Shown: positions 46,501 to 60,415 of the stretch, piece by piece
How positions within the stretch are numbered: the stretch's first letter is position 1
Layout: every line of letters begins with the position of its first letter
From: Cercophora sp. LCS_1
Lineage: Eukaryota; Ascomycota; Sordariomycetes; Sordariales; Lasiosphaeriaceae
Length of the DNA stretch: 64,000 nt
Direction: 5' to 3'
Assembly: GCA_036250225.1 (NCBI GenBank)
Contig: JAPZLL010000007.1
Coordinates: 248,001 to 312,000 of the forward strand
Program-made: the position numbers and the translations under genes
The notes under the pieces: model-generated
Database searches by the model: none
The model's input: the letters and a program-made list of their open reading frames with translations, nothing else
Told to the model about the DNA's origin: nothing

Positions 46501-49500
46501 CGCCGAATTCGGCTCAGCTTCCAGACAATACCATCGCTGCCTGTCAAGTCTGGATTGGCTCACGCTAAAAGTTGCGCTTCTGCCAACGGCCAGAATGGCC
46601 AAGCGGCGCGCGCACTGTCTCCCATTCTCCCGACCCGTCTGCCCCTCCCCCGCGTTGGCAACCTCTTCAAGTCGCAAAATGGGTCGGCTAAGGGTGGAAG
46701 GTAGGGCAACGGTGATCCCCTTTTCCTCAAAGTTTGGTTCTGGCGAACTCCTAAACGCAACGCTGTGTTGCTATTTCGCGACACATCTGTTGGCCACTCG
46801 GCCCCCTAGGGTCCATAGCAAGGAGTCAGCGAGCTCCCCCAACCCTCCTGATCCAGCCACCGCTGCAACCTTTTTGTCCAACAGTAAAACCCAAGACTGT
46901 ACACCCGCCCCTTAGGTAGCGCTTGGTTACACCGACGAACGGAGCCCTTGATAGGCGACGCGCATCTCGCAGCAATCTTGATGTATGCCATGCTGTGTGT
47001 TCGTCACATCAAGGGCCAGCAGTTCGTTTGGCCGCATGGTCTGGCCTGTGGGCCTTTCTGCAAAGCATTGACTCTCAATTCGAGGCGCTGACGGCGACGG
47101 CCTTGCACCGGAGGCCCTCCATACAATCCTGCTGATGTACTTGCAGTATGACTTTGTAGGAAGCATGGAAATGGGTCCACGACCGTCTGATCATGGCACC
47201 TCAGTTGACATGACTGCAGAATCTGTGACCTTGGCAGCCCCGCGAGTTCGCACGCTCGAATGCTTGAGCCTGCGATTACCACTGCAAGTTACAGCCACCC
47301 GACGCCATCCCACATAGACGGCTCCAGAAGCTGGCAATTGACGCAAGCAGGTGGTATCCCCTCAATCGCCGTCACTTGGTCACTCGCATCCTGCGAGGGT
47401 GTTGTGCATCAAGATTCTGTCAGAGCGAGCGAATTCGACGGCCTGCACTGATGGCATTGGCCAGTCTCCACCACGATGTCATGTTGATAGGTTTTTCGCC
47501 ACGGGGGACGTGCGATCTGGCAAATGACCAATTCCGAGGGGCGGGTGGTCAATCAGTGTGGGGAAACCCAGCTCTGATCGCTGAGATATGGTCCGCACTG
47601 GCCACGGCCAATGTCGTTCATGACGGCAGAGAATACAACCACCACCACTCTCAACTCTGGGGCGACGAGGCGTCTAGAGCACAGAAATCAGACAATCGCC
47701 AATCTCTGCTCGGCAACCGTCTTTGCCTCTATCCAAGCGCAACGGGACACTGAGGGGCACCGCCTTCAGAACCTCGCCGCTTTGGCCCAGATGTTCACTG
47801 CAGTGGCAGCCTTTCGAGCCGTCCAAGACTCCAAATTGCAGCGAGAATTGTTGGGGATAGGGGTAGCACACCTCTCAACGTCTGGTAGTGTATGCGCGGG
47901 CGTGTTCTTCTCATCCTGGAAACCCTGCATCTCTGAAAAATGGGCCAGTGCGTCAGGATGGCCGCCGTATCGCTCGTCGCACACCTCGTTATCGAAACCT
48001 CACCAGGTGGTGATCCTGCAGGGACAAAACGTGGCTGCACGTGGAGAGGCAATGCTTGGCAAAGCACCAACTCTCGGCGCGGGGTAGCCAAGAGCCAATC
48101 ACCAGCACAGAGAGCATCACTTGATTTGAAACCGAGTCGAAACACTCACCCCTCCTCCCCCACGTCGACACTCGTTGAGCTCTCACAGGCATGTAAGTGA
48201 TTCGCATGGAATGTCCGAGAGACTGCATTCTGGCTCGAAAATAGGAAACCCACAAGATCGAATCCCTCACAATTGCCGGCACGTTGGCAGATTGTCTCAG
48301 GGAATCGGCTGCCGACGACCGATAAAATTTCCTTGAGATGTTCTAGTGCGAAGCCCGCGGCCAACGCTACCGCTAGTCAGTGCCACTCAAGACGGTGTCA
48401 ACTCACTTGATACACCCAGTTCGCCAGCATTGTAACTAGACACAACAGGAACAGAGTGATCCGTGTCACAGCATGACCCAGACTGCGCCGTGTCAGGGCA
48501 GACAGACGGGCGCACACAGACCAAGCGTTCGCAGGCGGGTTGGGCATTGGTTTTGGGAGGATTCTCCTGTTTCTCCTCAATTTACATATCGACCTGAGTC
48601 GGAGACTTAGCTCCAGTTAGGTTTCCCGCAAGGAAAATCCACGACGACACGGCGGAGTCAAGCACGGTGAACCGGGAACCGCCTTGACCGGCATCTTGTC
48701 AACACCTCTCGATTCACGCTGAGCAGACATACATCTCTTTTCCTTCCAGGTTCCCCTGCCAAGGCCTCCTATCAGACCCCTCAAGCACCAAGAATTTGCA
48801 TTTTGTGCTTCTCCCGAAGACGAGTTGATTCGCGAACTAATACCGTGCTACTCTAAACAATACACTTCAGGCGGACGGCAAACGGCTGCTATAGCTAGGG
48901 ACGTCGAGATAATCTACAACCCCGCCTGAATTACACCGCAACCAGCCAATCACACGCCGAGCGCATCGCAACGTCTATCAGGGCAGCTGCTCCCTACGCA
49001 AACGGCCGATGGCGCTCGCTTGTCGGCGGCCTTTTCGAGTTTGATTGAAGACTAATTTCCTCAATTAAAGACTTCTTAAGGGAAGAGATACTCGCAAAAG
49101 ACATGTCAAGAGAGTCATGAACACCGGCAATTCGAGATTCAAGCCCAGGACCTGCCATCCGAAGCTGGCCCCTCTCGGTGGTCAGTGCGAAAACACATGG
49201 CTGCACAGCCTGCATCGAAGGCCCACGGGCAATTTACGGGTTCCTGACTTCCCCTTTCCGCCCGCAAAGCCTGGTGGACTTCGTTTCTAGCCTACCTCAA
49301 CGCGATTGCCAATTTGTCGAGTGTTTTATGAATGCAGAGATGTTCCTGGTTCGAGTGGCAGCTCCCTGCTCATATTCGGCAATCCTATCATTCTGGACAC
49401 GGACCCAAATGCCTGGATCGTGCAACGACCACTTGGCTGCTGGGGCCAGGATGGAGGAAGCGAAGCTGTATCTTGAGGCTAACGTGGAGGCTCGACTGAT

Positions 49501-52500
49501 CGCGTCAGAACATTCAGCGATCAGCTAGGAATGAACGCCGAGGTCAAGGGTCCAACGTCACCACGGTTCTCCACTGAATCTTGCTTTCATTTGCTAGGCC
49601 ATAGTGGGACAAGGATGAGTGCTGACAACATGCGGCGGCAGCTCCGCGCCGTGCCGGAATCTGACGCCGGGTTTCAAAAATAATCACATCCGATGTTGGC
49701 TCCAAAAGCTCGACAGAGTTTGTTTCCAGGCCCGGGCCCTTGGTGACTGACCCCCCACCTCACTCAGCATCCGCTCAGCAATCCATCATCCAAGCTGCCG
49801 CGCGGCGTAGCGATGGGCCAACTCAAAGGAACTGTGATGCGGTGTTTCTCCGGCGCTTCGGAGATAGCTCATTAAAATGTCACCCCTCGTGGTGCGAAAT
49901 ATGCAACTGCGAATCTAGCGAGCAATAGCGGTGTGCTCGACTAACGACCTGGCTAGACAGTCTGTGAGGTCCGCCATAGACGCCGGTGGATCACAGTTGC
50001 AATCGTCGCAAGTTTCGTCAAGTCTAGCGCGCTTTCTCTAACGTTCAGGCTGTCAGTTGCCACAGATTGATTGTACTGTATTGCACAACCGGGTACGTAC
50101 GCGCCAGTCTGGAAGGTACAACGCAGCGAAAGCTCGAGGACCTATCCGTACCTGCCCTGGGAACTAGTTTGGATGGCGTTTGGTGGGGCGTCGACGCGCT
50201 CCGTTCCTGCATCTCAAGGAACCTGGAAGAACAGCAGGCGCAATGCGTGCCCCTGACAGAATGCAAGAGCTTTGGCAAGCTCACCTGCTTGCAACTCTTC
50301 AGCAACACTTGCTTTTTCCTCTACAAACCTGACTGGAACGCGTGGCGAAAGCACCGAGCTTGCCGTGCTCCGTGCAATTCTCCGAATCTCGCTGCTTCCC
50401 GTTGCTCTAAATGGCATTCGCGGGCGTCTTATCCGCTGCGGTATATACTGCCGTCCCGACAGCGAGCGGCATCTCCACCTCGGCCAATGGCTGCCGTCTC
50501 CCGTCGCTTCCCGACTCCGTCGGTTGATGCTGGGTACGGAATAAACCACACGGACGTGCTTTCGACTTGCCAGACACCCTGCTAGCGATTTTCCCGTTTG
50601 GATGCTCAGTCGCTGCACTCGCAACCGACGACGAGGACCCCTGCTGTGCGAGGGTAGACTGCGGGAAAAACCAGCTCGTTGATGCGAGAGGCTCACGATG
50701 GTCACACTCTTGGCACAGCCCTTCCAAGCCCCCACCCATCGGGCCTTGCTCGCCCGAAGGACTGACCTGACATCGCTGTGCGTCTGCCTCGGTCACACTC
50801 CCCATTAGCGATCCGACAAAGGCAGCTGACGGTAGGCGATGCATTGGGGGTTATCAGGAGACGCTCTCCAAACAGATCGCCTCGCAACCCGAAACCACAT
50901 ATCGAAGCATCGCAAACCTGGTTCACCGCGCCGAGGCGCATGAACGATTCCGGGAGCCGAGAAAATGGGGCCAGAAGAGCGAAGCAACACTAATCAACAG
51001 GTGATAAAACCAAAAACTCCGCCCTTGGCTCTCTGGCCAGGTGGGTGGAGAGATTGATCGTGGTGAGGGATCGCCAGTGGTTCGCTTGACGTTTCGATGT
51101 CCGGTACCAAGATGCGCGTTCCCTTTGAAGGACTGTTCCCAGGCTGGTTACACGACGGTCGAGGGCTTATCGCCCACCTGGGTTGATGACGATTTGGCGG
51201 TCAAGATTGGACTAGCCGCACAAGAAGGGAAAGGCTCACAAATTCTATGGTTCCTGCGCCCTGGGAATCAAACGCCGATCCGCCAGTGGACGGTGGGATT
51301 GAAACATGCTGCAAAGCACCACCACACAGTGAGCGAGGCCGCACACCCTCGCTTTCGCTCGCAGAAGCATCGTCGTCAGTACCGAGGACAATCGTGTGTG
51401 CCGTGCTTCCTTCCTCCGGATCCGTTCCCCGGAAGCCCTTCAGCAAGGATGCGGGCGTCACAGCACGACGCATGCCCCCGTCTCCAATCACCATCACATC
51501 GCATATTGAGACTGATCAGGGTGTTGCGCCTCCCTACGGTTTTGGTGGGGCTGCTGTCTGCTCAGAGTGCGTATGTATTATCGAATGGAATGGCTGCAGC
51601 CATCGAGTTGTGACCCGGTCCGGGTCAACCGGGTGTCGCGAGATCGCTGGGTTTCGGAAACCGCTTACTGCGGTCACGGGAATGTCTGCCCAGTGCCCAG
51701 GTTCCTAGCGGGATGAAATCGCGTTGTGCAAGCCTGAATCAGAACCCCATCGATACCATTCCTATCCGAGAATAGCACGGGCGCAACCAGTCGGTCGCAA
51801 AGTTGTGCTCCGTGGACCTCCATCGCTGAGACGCAACCTCGCCAAGCAGCAGCATGCTGAGGGACATGACGCCTGCATATCCCCTGCAGCAGTTTGCCAG
51901 GAATGGATGTGGTCCTCTCAACCTGTTTGAGAAGGGAGGTCCTTTTCAAGAAAATCGATTGGAAGAGGCGCCGAGAACGACTCTCTCGTTTTGGCGGCGA
52001 AGTGGACCGTGCCATCTTCAACACATATCACTCATCAGCTCTGGATGGAGACGGTGACATTCGAGATGGAGGGAAGGGCGGCGATGAAGGGCTTGCACCA
52101 TCATCAACTGCCGCTAGCGGACGATCCGTACAGCAGAGAGTTCCGTGGATCGCGAGTGACATCGACATACTCAGGGGCCCACGACGACCTCCTGCTGCCA
52201 GCGTGCAACACGAGACGCTTGCAAAGGGACCTCAACTGTTTGAAAATGATCTTTCAATACCACAGTATCGATACCTTCCTCGGCTACATTCCCATTGTCT
52301 GCTCGATGTACTGTACCGCTGTAACCGGGACAATAGGTGGCTCAGGAATCTCGTCTGTCCATGGCAATGGTCCCGAGATGCAGCTTCCCGAGTTACATGT
52401 GCATCTCGGTTGAGCTTCTATCCTTCTTTGCCCAAGAGGGCTCCATCGTTCACTAGTTCCATGTAGTGCAACGATACAGACATGGTAGTGTCGTCGACCT

Positions 52501-55500
52501 CCTAGAGTCGACAGCCAGATATTTCTCAACACCGGAGCAGCCGGAAGCGCTCGGTCAGTGCCAAACGAATCGCCACCTGCCAAGAGCCGTGGGTTCATGA
52601 ATTGTTTGCCATCGCTTGTCGCGCTTGGCGTAGACGGTGCATGCTGAAGGTTTGAACTCGCATGCGGGCACCCGCTGCGAGGTCGGCTGCCCTTGCCACC
52701 ATCGATATCAGTCGACGATCAGGAAGGCGATGGTGATTCTCACATACAGTGTCACACGATTGGATCACCTATCAGACATACCAGAACCTTTGAGGCTGAG
52801 CGGAAACAGATTTCCCCTGGGCGCCGCGTTGCGCCTTGGGAGGATGCTCTCGCATGTCCATCTGCACGCTCAGACTGTGGATCTCAGCTCTTGACCACAG
52901 CCTCCCGCTCTCGATGGGAACCAAGACGAAGAAACAAAATCTCAGACGAACTACGTCTGAGCGAGCTTGCCGCCCGGGAAAGCAGTTTCCAGTGTCCGTG
53001 GTTCGGGAGACGCGACAGTATCGTCGATCACAGGTTCCAGGACATGACGGCAAACGCAATACGAGGCTCTCAGGCAGCTCAACCCGAGTGTCGATGTTGA
53101 GATTCGGATGCTTGTCCCAGAGCCCGTTCTGGAACTGGGTAGCGCGCTTGCGCCCGCAGACCATGTCGCCGTCGTCCAAGTTTCAGGTTGTCCAGGTGCA
53201 GAGCTTCACTCAGCCTGCCATGGGCCCACAGCCAGCCCGAATTCAAGCACAGCATAGGGAACCACGGACAGAACCCATACTATACACACACTACCTGGTG
53301 GTCAGAGGCTCAGTCGGGCTGGATCTAGAGTAGCCGACCGTTGTGGATGGCTAGTGTCAGGGGCAACGACGGCGATGTTGTCATTTCCCTGGCTTCAGGG
53401 TGGCGTGACTGGCCTGGGGAGGACGATCCAGGCCATAGCGGTGGCAGCTACGACGAATGATCAGAGTTGACCTCGTGGCTCAGAAGGGATCTGTGGAGCG
53501 TTACCCAGTACTCACAGACATATCCGCACCAGGATCCCAACAGGGCCAGGGGAGGAACACTGGGCCGTGATCCCTTGTTCACGGTTCGCGGACCGAAGAG
53601 CATCACATCATTCGGAGTTCGGAATGTCAGAACCAAAGACGACGGCCTCCAAAACGGGGAACCGTGGGGCCTCGGTCAGTGTGTTGACATTGGCGATGTT
53701 CGAGAGACGCGCTTCGTGGAGGAGCAGCGGGGAGGAGAGGACGCAGCCTCTGGAGAATGCCGCCTCCGAAGCCGGTGCTCAACTCGGAGTGCATGACTAT
53801 CTCATTTCCGTCAGCATGGCCTTTTCCTGTTGACAGCGCCCCGATGATGAAACATGCTGGGTCAAATCCATTCTAGCGGGACTCCAGGCTGTATGGTTTA
53901 GGAAAGGCATGTGGCTTCCGCACCGAGACATGCGTTAGGCCGCTCCCAAAGCATGCTGTCCCAGTGGGACTGAGCGGCGCCGCACCTTTGAATTCTCGCT
54001 ATTATTAATTGGAAGCAGGGAATAGATATTCGGCTGGTGGTTGTCGAGAGACAACGAGGTGGTTCAGGTGCCAGCGCGCCAGCGCGCGAGCGATACAGAG
54101 AGCAAGCCGCCCCTCCACCAACAACGGCGGAGACGGCGAAGTGAAACCCCAATTCGGTACCCTGCTCTCCATGCTGACGGTGGCCGCCACGGCAGCCACA
54201 TCACGCAGCACGATTCTGGGAGGGGAGACTGAAGCCGAGGCTAGGACGTATCTGCCAGACCGGTCAGGCGTGAGAGGGAACCCCGCATGAGGCCCGATGA
54301 TCTGCACGTGTCCGGAAGGCATTCCGGGGGCCAGTAGCTCGGGTTTAGCTTGCATTCCGCTCGGCTTCCTTTTCTTCGCGAGAAATCGTCATGGGCAAAC
54401 CCTGCTGTGGATTCCCTGTCGACCACTCCGAAGGCTGGACTCGTTGTCGATGGGCTCACCGATGGAATCCTCTCTTGTCTGTTGTGCGGCGCTCGAAGCC
54501 AGGGTGCTTGTTAGGGTTATTTTTGGTGGAATAGCGCACCCCAGCAGCGCTCACAGACGTCGATCGCGTCACCCTCCCCCGTCACAACCCTTTCCCTCGC
54601 GCTCCCCTCTATGATTGCGCGCACGAGCTGGCCGCTGATGGTTGTCTGTCGAGCGGATTTCGTGATGGACGCCACGCCGCAACCCCGGGTGCGCGCGATG
54701 GACGAAGCGAGCATGCACAGACTGCGGATCGCGCTGAACGTCGAATGCGCCAGGATGCGCTCCGAACAAGAGGCAAGCCTTCTCAATCAGTCGATGGGGC
54801 GTCTGCAAGCGCGGTGGAGATTGAAGCCATCGCGAGAACCGGGCAAGCTCCCCCCGTCGCTGCCTGCCGGCAAAGAAGGACCACACGTCCTAGATGCAGA
54901 TGCCGGAGGCTGGCTTGGCGCCGCGTCGAGCTCTGAAGGGGTGCAGGTTGCTGCACGCAAAGACGGTGAAGTTCCCCAGCTACCCCATGAGAGTCAAGAT
55001 CGACGAGATTGCGAGTGTTTGTGGTGGGCTCTGGACGCTTTGACGCAGCAGGTTCAGAGGAGGCAGCCAGGGACAGAGGTTTAGTGTGGTTCGAGAAGGC
55101 TTCCTGATCGGCTAAGTCGTGAGGGTTTCTCCGTGGCCCACGCACCGAAATGACTGCGGCGCTGACCTCGGCACCGGCTTGTTGTGGACCCGGCGACGGC
55201 GCGTCTGGAGTTGTCAGTTGTGCGACCCCGTCTGCCCCTCTCCCTGACCAACCCGGGATAGCCCAGTCTGTCAAATCCCAATGGTGCTGAGGTGGTGGTG
55301 GCCAGAAATCACCGAGTCCGAGGATACGGTTCACGTACGGGCGCAATGCGAGTCATGAGTTTGCCAATGGCAGCGCCCTGGGATGCGATGGCTGGTTCCT
55401 TGGACAACCTTGGCTTTGAATGACACCAGTCGATGTGGTGAGGGCGCTGTGGCGGACGGCGCTACGCTGGCTAGTCGAGCTTCTAGCGCAAGCCGGTGAA

Positions 55501-56406
55501 GAAGCCCGAATTCGATGCCAGCCCCGCGATTACAGGGCATGGCATGGCCAATACATGGTGGGTACTCGACGCCATTCCCCATCGCTGTCCCCGCCAGTCG
55601 AGTTGCAAGTGCAATTGTCTGTTTCCCTGCTTCCCTGTTTTTGGCTGTGAGACATTCTTCAGCGAAAGTTCCTGAGGTGGCGTCCGGTAGGGCTGCGCTG
55701 CGGTACAAAGGTTGAGCGCTGCGGATCGCTCCTGTTCTCGGGAGAGAGCGTTACACGAAAGGACACTGCAGGGGACGTGCCACGGGCGAGTCTCAAGGCA
55801 GCCAGCGATGGGCTTCTTCTCATTCCGGCGTCCCGACGTGTGTCTCAGCAGCGCATTGGGTTGGGAAGAGAGTGGAGTGCGGCAATTGCAATGTCTCACG
55901 GCCAGACCGCACGCTACGGTGGAACTCGTGCTCTAGTCAGGAACACGATGGAGTTGACGACGAACGGTGCGGTGGAAGAACCAAAAGACTCGCAGGGCCA
56001 AGAATGACGGCGCTGTCTTGAATGTGTCATGGTTCAATCTGCATTCTCGGTCTCGTTCTCACCTCATTCTCATGCTCACACCCCGCCCTAGTCTCTTGGA
56101 TCCATGTCAACCCATGTTCGTGCCACGCGATTGTTGGTGTGCGAGACAAGACACACACCATGGCCGTGATGGGATGTGATTGTCGGTGGCCGGCGGCGCT
56201 AGCAAGCTGCAGAGTGTGACAGAAGAAGAATTAGAGACATTCTCGAAGACGAAGAAGGTTGTTTCACACGTGGTTGGTGGAGATGGTGGTTGGTCTGACA
56301 ATGTGGAGAGAGACGACGAGGAGAGGAGTGCGTTCCTGGCCTTGGTTGCTTGGCTGTCCGAGCGCAAGCTGTCTTGCCGGTTGTGAAGTGAGGGGGGCGG
56401 ATATGA

Positions 56407-56483
56407 GCGCGCGCGCGCACACGCAACGCAACGCACTGATGGGTTCCCTGATGGGTTCCCTGATGGGTTCCCTGATGGTTCCC
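56407..56483. repeat. (GC)6 run and 12-bp minisatellite (TGATGGGTTCCC)
   Basis: A (GC)6 run (56407-56418) with two CGCAA units is followed by three perfect TGATGGGTTCCC units and a fourth that lacks one G (56437-56483). The near-perfect copies suggest recent expansion. Confidence 0.85.
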
Positions 56484-57360
56484 TGTGGTTGGGGATTATT
56501 CGCAAGGGATGCTTGGCGGGGTTTGGGTTGGGTTGGTGTGTGTCAGGTGAAGCTCTGTTCCTGGTGTTCCTGGCGGTGTTCCTGGCTGGGGTGGTGTTGA
56601 CTATTGAGGGGAGGGTGAGGGTGAGGGGTGAGGCTTGCGGGGTCCAATTACGCAGTACACACGGAGTGTTGATAGTCGGTGGACGATCGGTGGAGGGAGT
56701 CGGGTTGGGTTGGGAGTATTGCGGTGAGGGCAGAGTAGACTCGTGGGCGATGGATGGTGTTGTCGAGGCCTTTGGAGGTCTCTTGATGGGGTGGACTTAC
56801 GGGTTCTACGTTATGGTTGATGGGACGTACTGCTGACATTCTGGTTAGGTTCTTTGGTGTTTCTGAGGCGGCATCGTCATGGCCAGTCCGATTGGGGCCT
56901 CTTGCTCTCCTCGTTGGGCCGAACCGTGGCCTCTGGCTTGGTGGTTTACCCAGCGGATATGGAGGAGCGCAAGCTTGACTTCATGGCAAACTGGTGTCTG
57001 ATACGGTCTATCCACGTGGGTTCGCGGGGTGCAATGTTTACTCTCCGATATCCCAGGATGTCAGGTATAGACAACGCATATGCTGGCTACTGGACTTGAA
57101 GACACATGTACGCCTACGTCAACCTGTGGCTTCATCTCCCCATCGACCGAGACTCAAAGATACCATGAGATGGCCCGGGGACATGGTCCATTCGATCATG
57201 GACAACATCCTGGCTGGCTCCTCGAACCTCGTCATCATGCTGATGCTGATCAAGGCATACAGTCTGCGAGCATGGACATTCCCACCTCCATGAGAGTAAC
57301 AGCATTGGATCCCTAAACGGTAGGGGCTGGTGGCGTCTTCACACGCAGCGCAGTCCCGGA

Positions 57361-57605
57361 TCTCATGGCTGAGGACATGGTGTCTCGGTCTCAATTATCC
57401 TGTCGTAGTTGGCGATAACATGGACTGTAGTCCCAGATCCCTAGATCATCATGATTGCAAACGTTGCGTCCTGCTCTCTGTTGGGGTTTCAGCAGCACCG
57501 TCGGCTGTGCTACCGGTTCTCTGGATTCTCATGGCTGAGGACATTGTGTGCCGCTCTTCATCATGCTGCCGTGGTTTGCAGCCACGTGGATTGTGGTACC
57601 AGGCA
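57361..57605. repeat. Degenerate ~166-bp direct repeat
   Basis: TCTCATGGCTGAGGACAT(G/T)GTGT starts at 57361 and 57527. The similarity continues with diverged CTG(T/C)CGT(A/G)GTT and TGGA(C/T)TGT(A/G)GT(C/A)CCAG blocks for about 75 bp. It is non-coding in any frame I can support. Confidence 0.6.
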
Positions 57606-58018
57606 CTGGGGTGTTTATGTACGCGGCATGATGAAGATCACGGGCTTGCATAAACACAAAACAAATATGCTTGATGCGGCCGTAGCTGTTTGTGTCTCTT
57701 GGCCCGTAACCACGGAACTGAGAACCACAGGACTATGTCAAGTTCTGGGAGAATACGATGATGGTGGTTGGCATCAAGGGCAACATTAGGCCTTGGTTGA
57801 GCACCAAGACACACGCTGAAGAGCCGAAGAGCGACGACATTGGTAGCCTCCAGTCATCTTCTGATCTCTCACAGAATGATAAGTTGTATAGCTCCCCCAA
57901 CCCAGCCCAGCTCAATCCATTGAACCCGGCCATCACTATCCGAATGTTACCAACGCCTGGGCGCAGTGGGTGCAAACCTGAAACATGTCACATTCCTTTA
58001 TGTGGTTGTCGTTTTATT

Positions 58019-58034
58019 TATATATATATATATA
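58019..58034. repeat. (TA)8 microsatellite
   Basis: Eight perfect TA units lie in the gene-poor stretch. Confidence 0.9.
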
Positions 58035-59279
58035 TTGGCGGCTTAGGGATCTGCGTGGTGTTTGTTTCCAAGCACATCACTCAAATTACCCAGCACCAAC
58101 GTGCCAGTTCCCTGGGACTGAAGTAAGATAGTTGAAGGCCCCGCAGCGAAGGAAGACGAAATGCATAACGATACGAGAAAAGAAGGGGGCTAAACATAAA
58201 CAAACGAGACGCAAACGCAAAACCCGGTATGGTCCGTGGTTTTCGCAAACAAGAGACCCAGGGGAACGGCACCTTACTCTCCAATCCCAACCACAAACAA
58301 AAACAAGCACCACGATGTCAGAGTCGCATCCGGAGCGGGTGGATTCAATAGACCCGGGGAAGCCAAGCCTAGGAAGTCATCGCCGAGTCCAGCCCCAACG
58401 TCACTTCTGTTTGTCCTTCATTTAAGAAGAAACTGTTACAATACTGCATCGTTCAGGAGGATATCACATGCTACTTGTCCCTTTTCTGACCAGGCCCTTT
58501 TGCGCCCTCTGCGGCACATCGTTTTGTGGGTGAGCGGCGAGGTTGCGGTGGAAATGGGGGGGGGTGTGATTTGGGTACCCTACCTATGTGATCAGGGGCA
58601 TCTCATACACCCGCCCACACTGCACACCGCGGTGAGGGGAAAGGCAAGGTGAGCGGGAGAGAGGTGTGAAGCAAGGGGCAAAGCCTTCAAAAAGGAAGTC
58701 CGTGTAGGATGTGTGCGGAGATCATTCGTTTCCGAAAAAGACCGAGGGCAGTTCGTGTTCCCAAAGGGGATGTGTGTGAGAGAGAAGAGGGTATATTTGG
58801 CGTTTTATAGCATACCTCCTGCACATCCCAGCCCCCCAGCCCCCAGCTGGCCCGAGCTGTGCGCGCACATACGATGTGGCCACGAAATCCGGGGGAGCCT
58901 GAACCGAGCTTCTTTGGATTGTCTTTTGGGGAGGCGGCATTGGAAATGAGCTTGCGCATACGGGATGCAGATCGGGGGATTTATGCTCTGCAAAGTGTGT
59001 GTGGGCTTGGTTCGGGAGTTGTGGTGCTTGGGATGGGGTTTGTCTGTGTGTATTTGGGCTGTGGGTTATTTATGGATTGAGAGAAAGCTTGTGAGTCTTG
59101 TGGGTTGTTTGTGGGTGGGTGAGGGTAAGGAAGGAGTGGGTTTGTTTACACCCCTTTCGTTGTCGCTCCATCGCAGACCAACAACAACAAAACAGGGTAT
59201 CTATTGCTCGACACAAATTGAGCTTGCTCTAGTATAGTGGAGATTCCAGTCCATCGACGCCAACGCCATCAAACCTGCC

Positions 59280-60415
59280 TCAAAGCTGCCCATGAAAAGC
59301 CAGCAACTTCGCAGCTCCCAACTCCCAAGTCACATCGTTTTGCAAATGGTGACCCGCCTTAGGAACCATGTTCAACCTCACCCCGTGGCCAATGTTATCC
59401 TGTCCGCCCTCCCCAGGTGTCTCTGTCGTCTCCTCATCGATCGCCTCAATCTTCTTCTCTCCCACCAGACTCGCAAAAGCCACCCTGTAGAAATCCGCCA
59501 GCTTGACCATCTGCACCTTATCCATGATCTTGTCCACCTCTCCTCGTAACACCATGACCCGCTGTCCCGTTCCCCAGCCGGTAATCTGCCGCAGCACCTT
59601 TCTCGGATCGACAAACCGGTGGCCCATAGTCAACGGCCACCAAAAGCTCTCAGAGAAACTGACCTTCGTCTGAAACTCCTGCACATATTTCTCGTCGAGC
59701 TCCTCACTGAAAAAGACCCCCCTCACCAGCCGTGGATGCGACAGCGGTGAGTTGGGATGCCACCCGTGGAAAATCATGCGAAAGGAAAACCACGGATCCA
59801 GTCTGAACCAGTTCATGTAGACGCCGAATCTGTTTTTATCATTAGCATCTTCTTCTCTCCCCATTCCCTCACTCCCATCCCATCCCATCCCTCCTAGAAT
59901 GAAGTAGGTACTTACGATCCAAACCCAGGAACAGCGCCCGCCAGAACCAATCCCTTGACCCTCACCCTCCCTTCATTCAAAATATACTGCGCCAGCCCTC
60001 CACCCGATGAATGCCCAACCAACACCACCTCCTGTCCTCCCTCGCGCTCCTCGGCCCACTTGATGCCAGACACAACATCATCAGCCAACATGCGTTTGGT
60101 CGTGAAATACGTCAGTCGCAAAAACGAAGGCATCCAGCTGTCGCCGTGCCCGCGCATCGAGACTGCGTAGCAGGGGATGCCCCTTGCCGAAAGAAAGTCC
60201 AAGTATTCGAGCCAGACCCAGGCGCCGCCCATTCCGCCGTGGATGAAGAAGATTGGTGTTTTTTGTGTCCCTGATGCATTGCGGGGTGCAGCGTAGAGGA
60301 TCTCGATTTTGCCTGAGGGGGTTTGGGTGTAGAAACGCTGGATTGTGGGAGGGAGAGGGTGTGGTGGGCGAGTGGGAGGGGAGAAAGAGAGGTGGCTGTA
60401 GGTGAAGGTGAACAT
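59280..60415 (-). CDS. Alpha/beta-hydrolase fold protein
   Basis: This is a serine hydrolase of the alpha/beta-hydrolase superfamily with unknown substrate. The exons 60415-59916 and 59829-59280 encode 349 residues, with a GT-AG intron in phase (GFG-S-FGVYMNW). The oxyanion-hole motif is FFIHGGMGGAWVW (residues 57-69). The nucleophile elbow is GHSSG (134-138, Ser136), the probable acid is in VMVLRGEVDKIMD, and the His is in PKAGHHLQND near the C-terminus, so the triad looks complete. No signal peptide or membrane segment is clear. The start at 60415 was chosen although the frame is open further upstream to 60889, because that extension is low in family-like sequence. The CATCCCATCC text in the intron is a simple repeat. 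Confidence 0.87.

Larger units (their letters stand above)
36598..59279. other. Gene-poor stretch of 22.7 kb; no gene supported
   Basis: I read both strands and found no run of exons with a recognisable domain. Frames up to about 300 codons exist (for example plus 40404-41315, minus 43113-43976, minus 44981-45652, plus 51041-51613), but overlapping frames of similar length run on the other strand and codon choice looks unpatterned. The composition looks moderately GC-rich, not AT-rich, so it is not obvious RIP debris. No reverse-transcriptase, transposase, terminal repeat, tRNA or 5S gene was recognised. The first 1-2 kb are probably the long promoter of the C2H2 factor. Simple repeats are listed separately. 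Unspliced non-coding RNAs or unrecognised small genes cannot be excluded. Confidence 0.5.

Noticed and set aside
53900..55346. Row of overlapping minus-strand frames that looked like a possible transcription-factor gene
   Set aside because: The frames do not join through consensus splice sites, no Zn2Cys6 or other DNA-binding motif is visible, and the plus strand reads equally well.
36598..59279. CRISPR array, insertion sequences or a phage-like island
   Set aside because: The genome is fungal; repeats found are microsatellites and eroded tandem units without spacer structure, integrase or terminal repeats.
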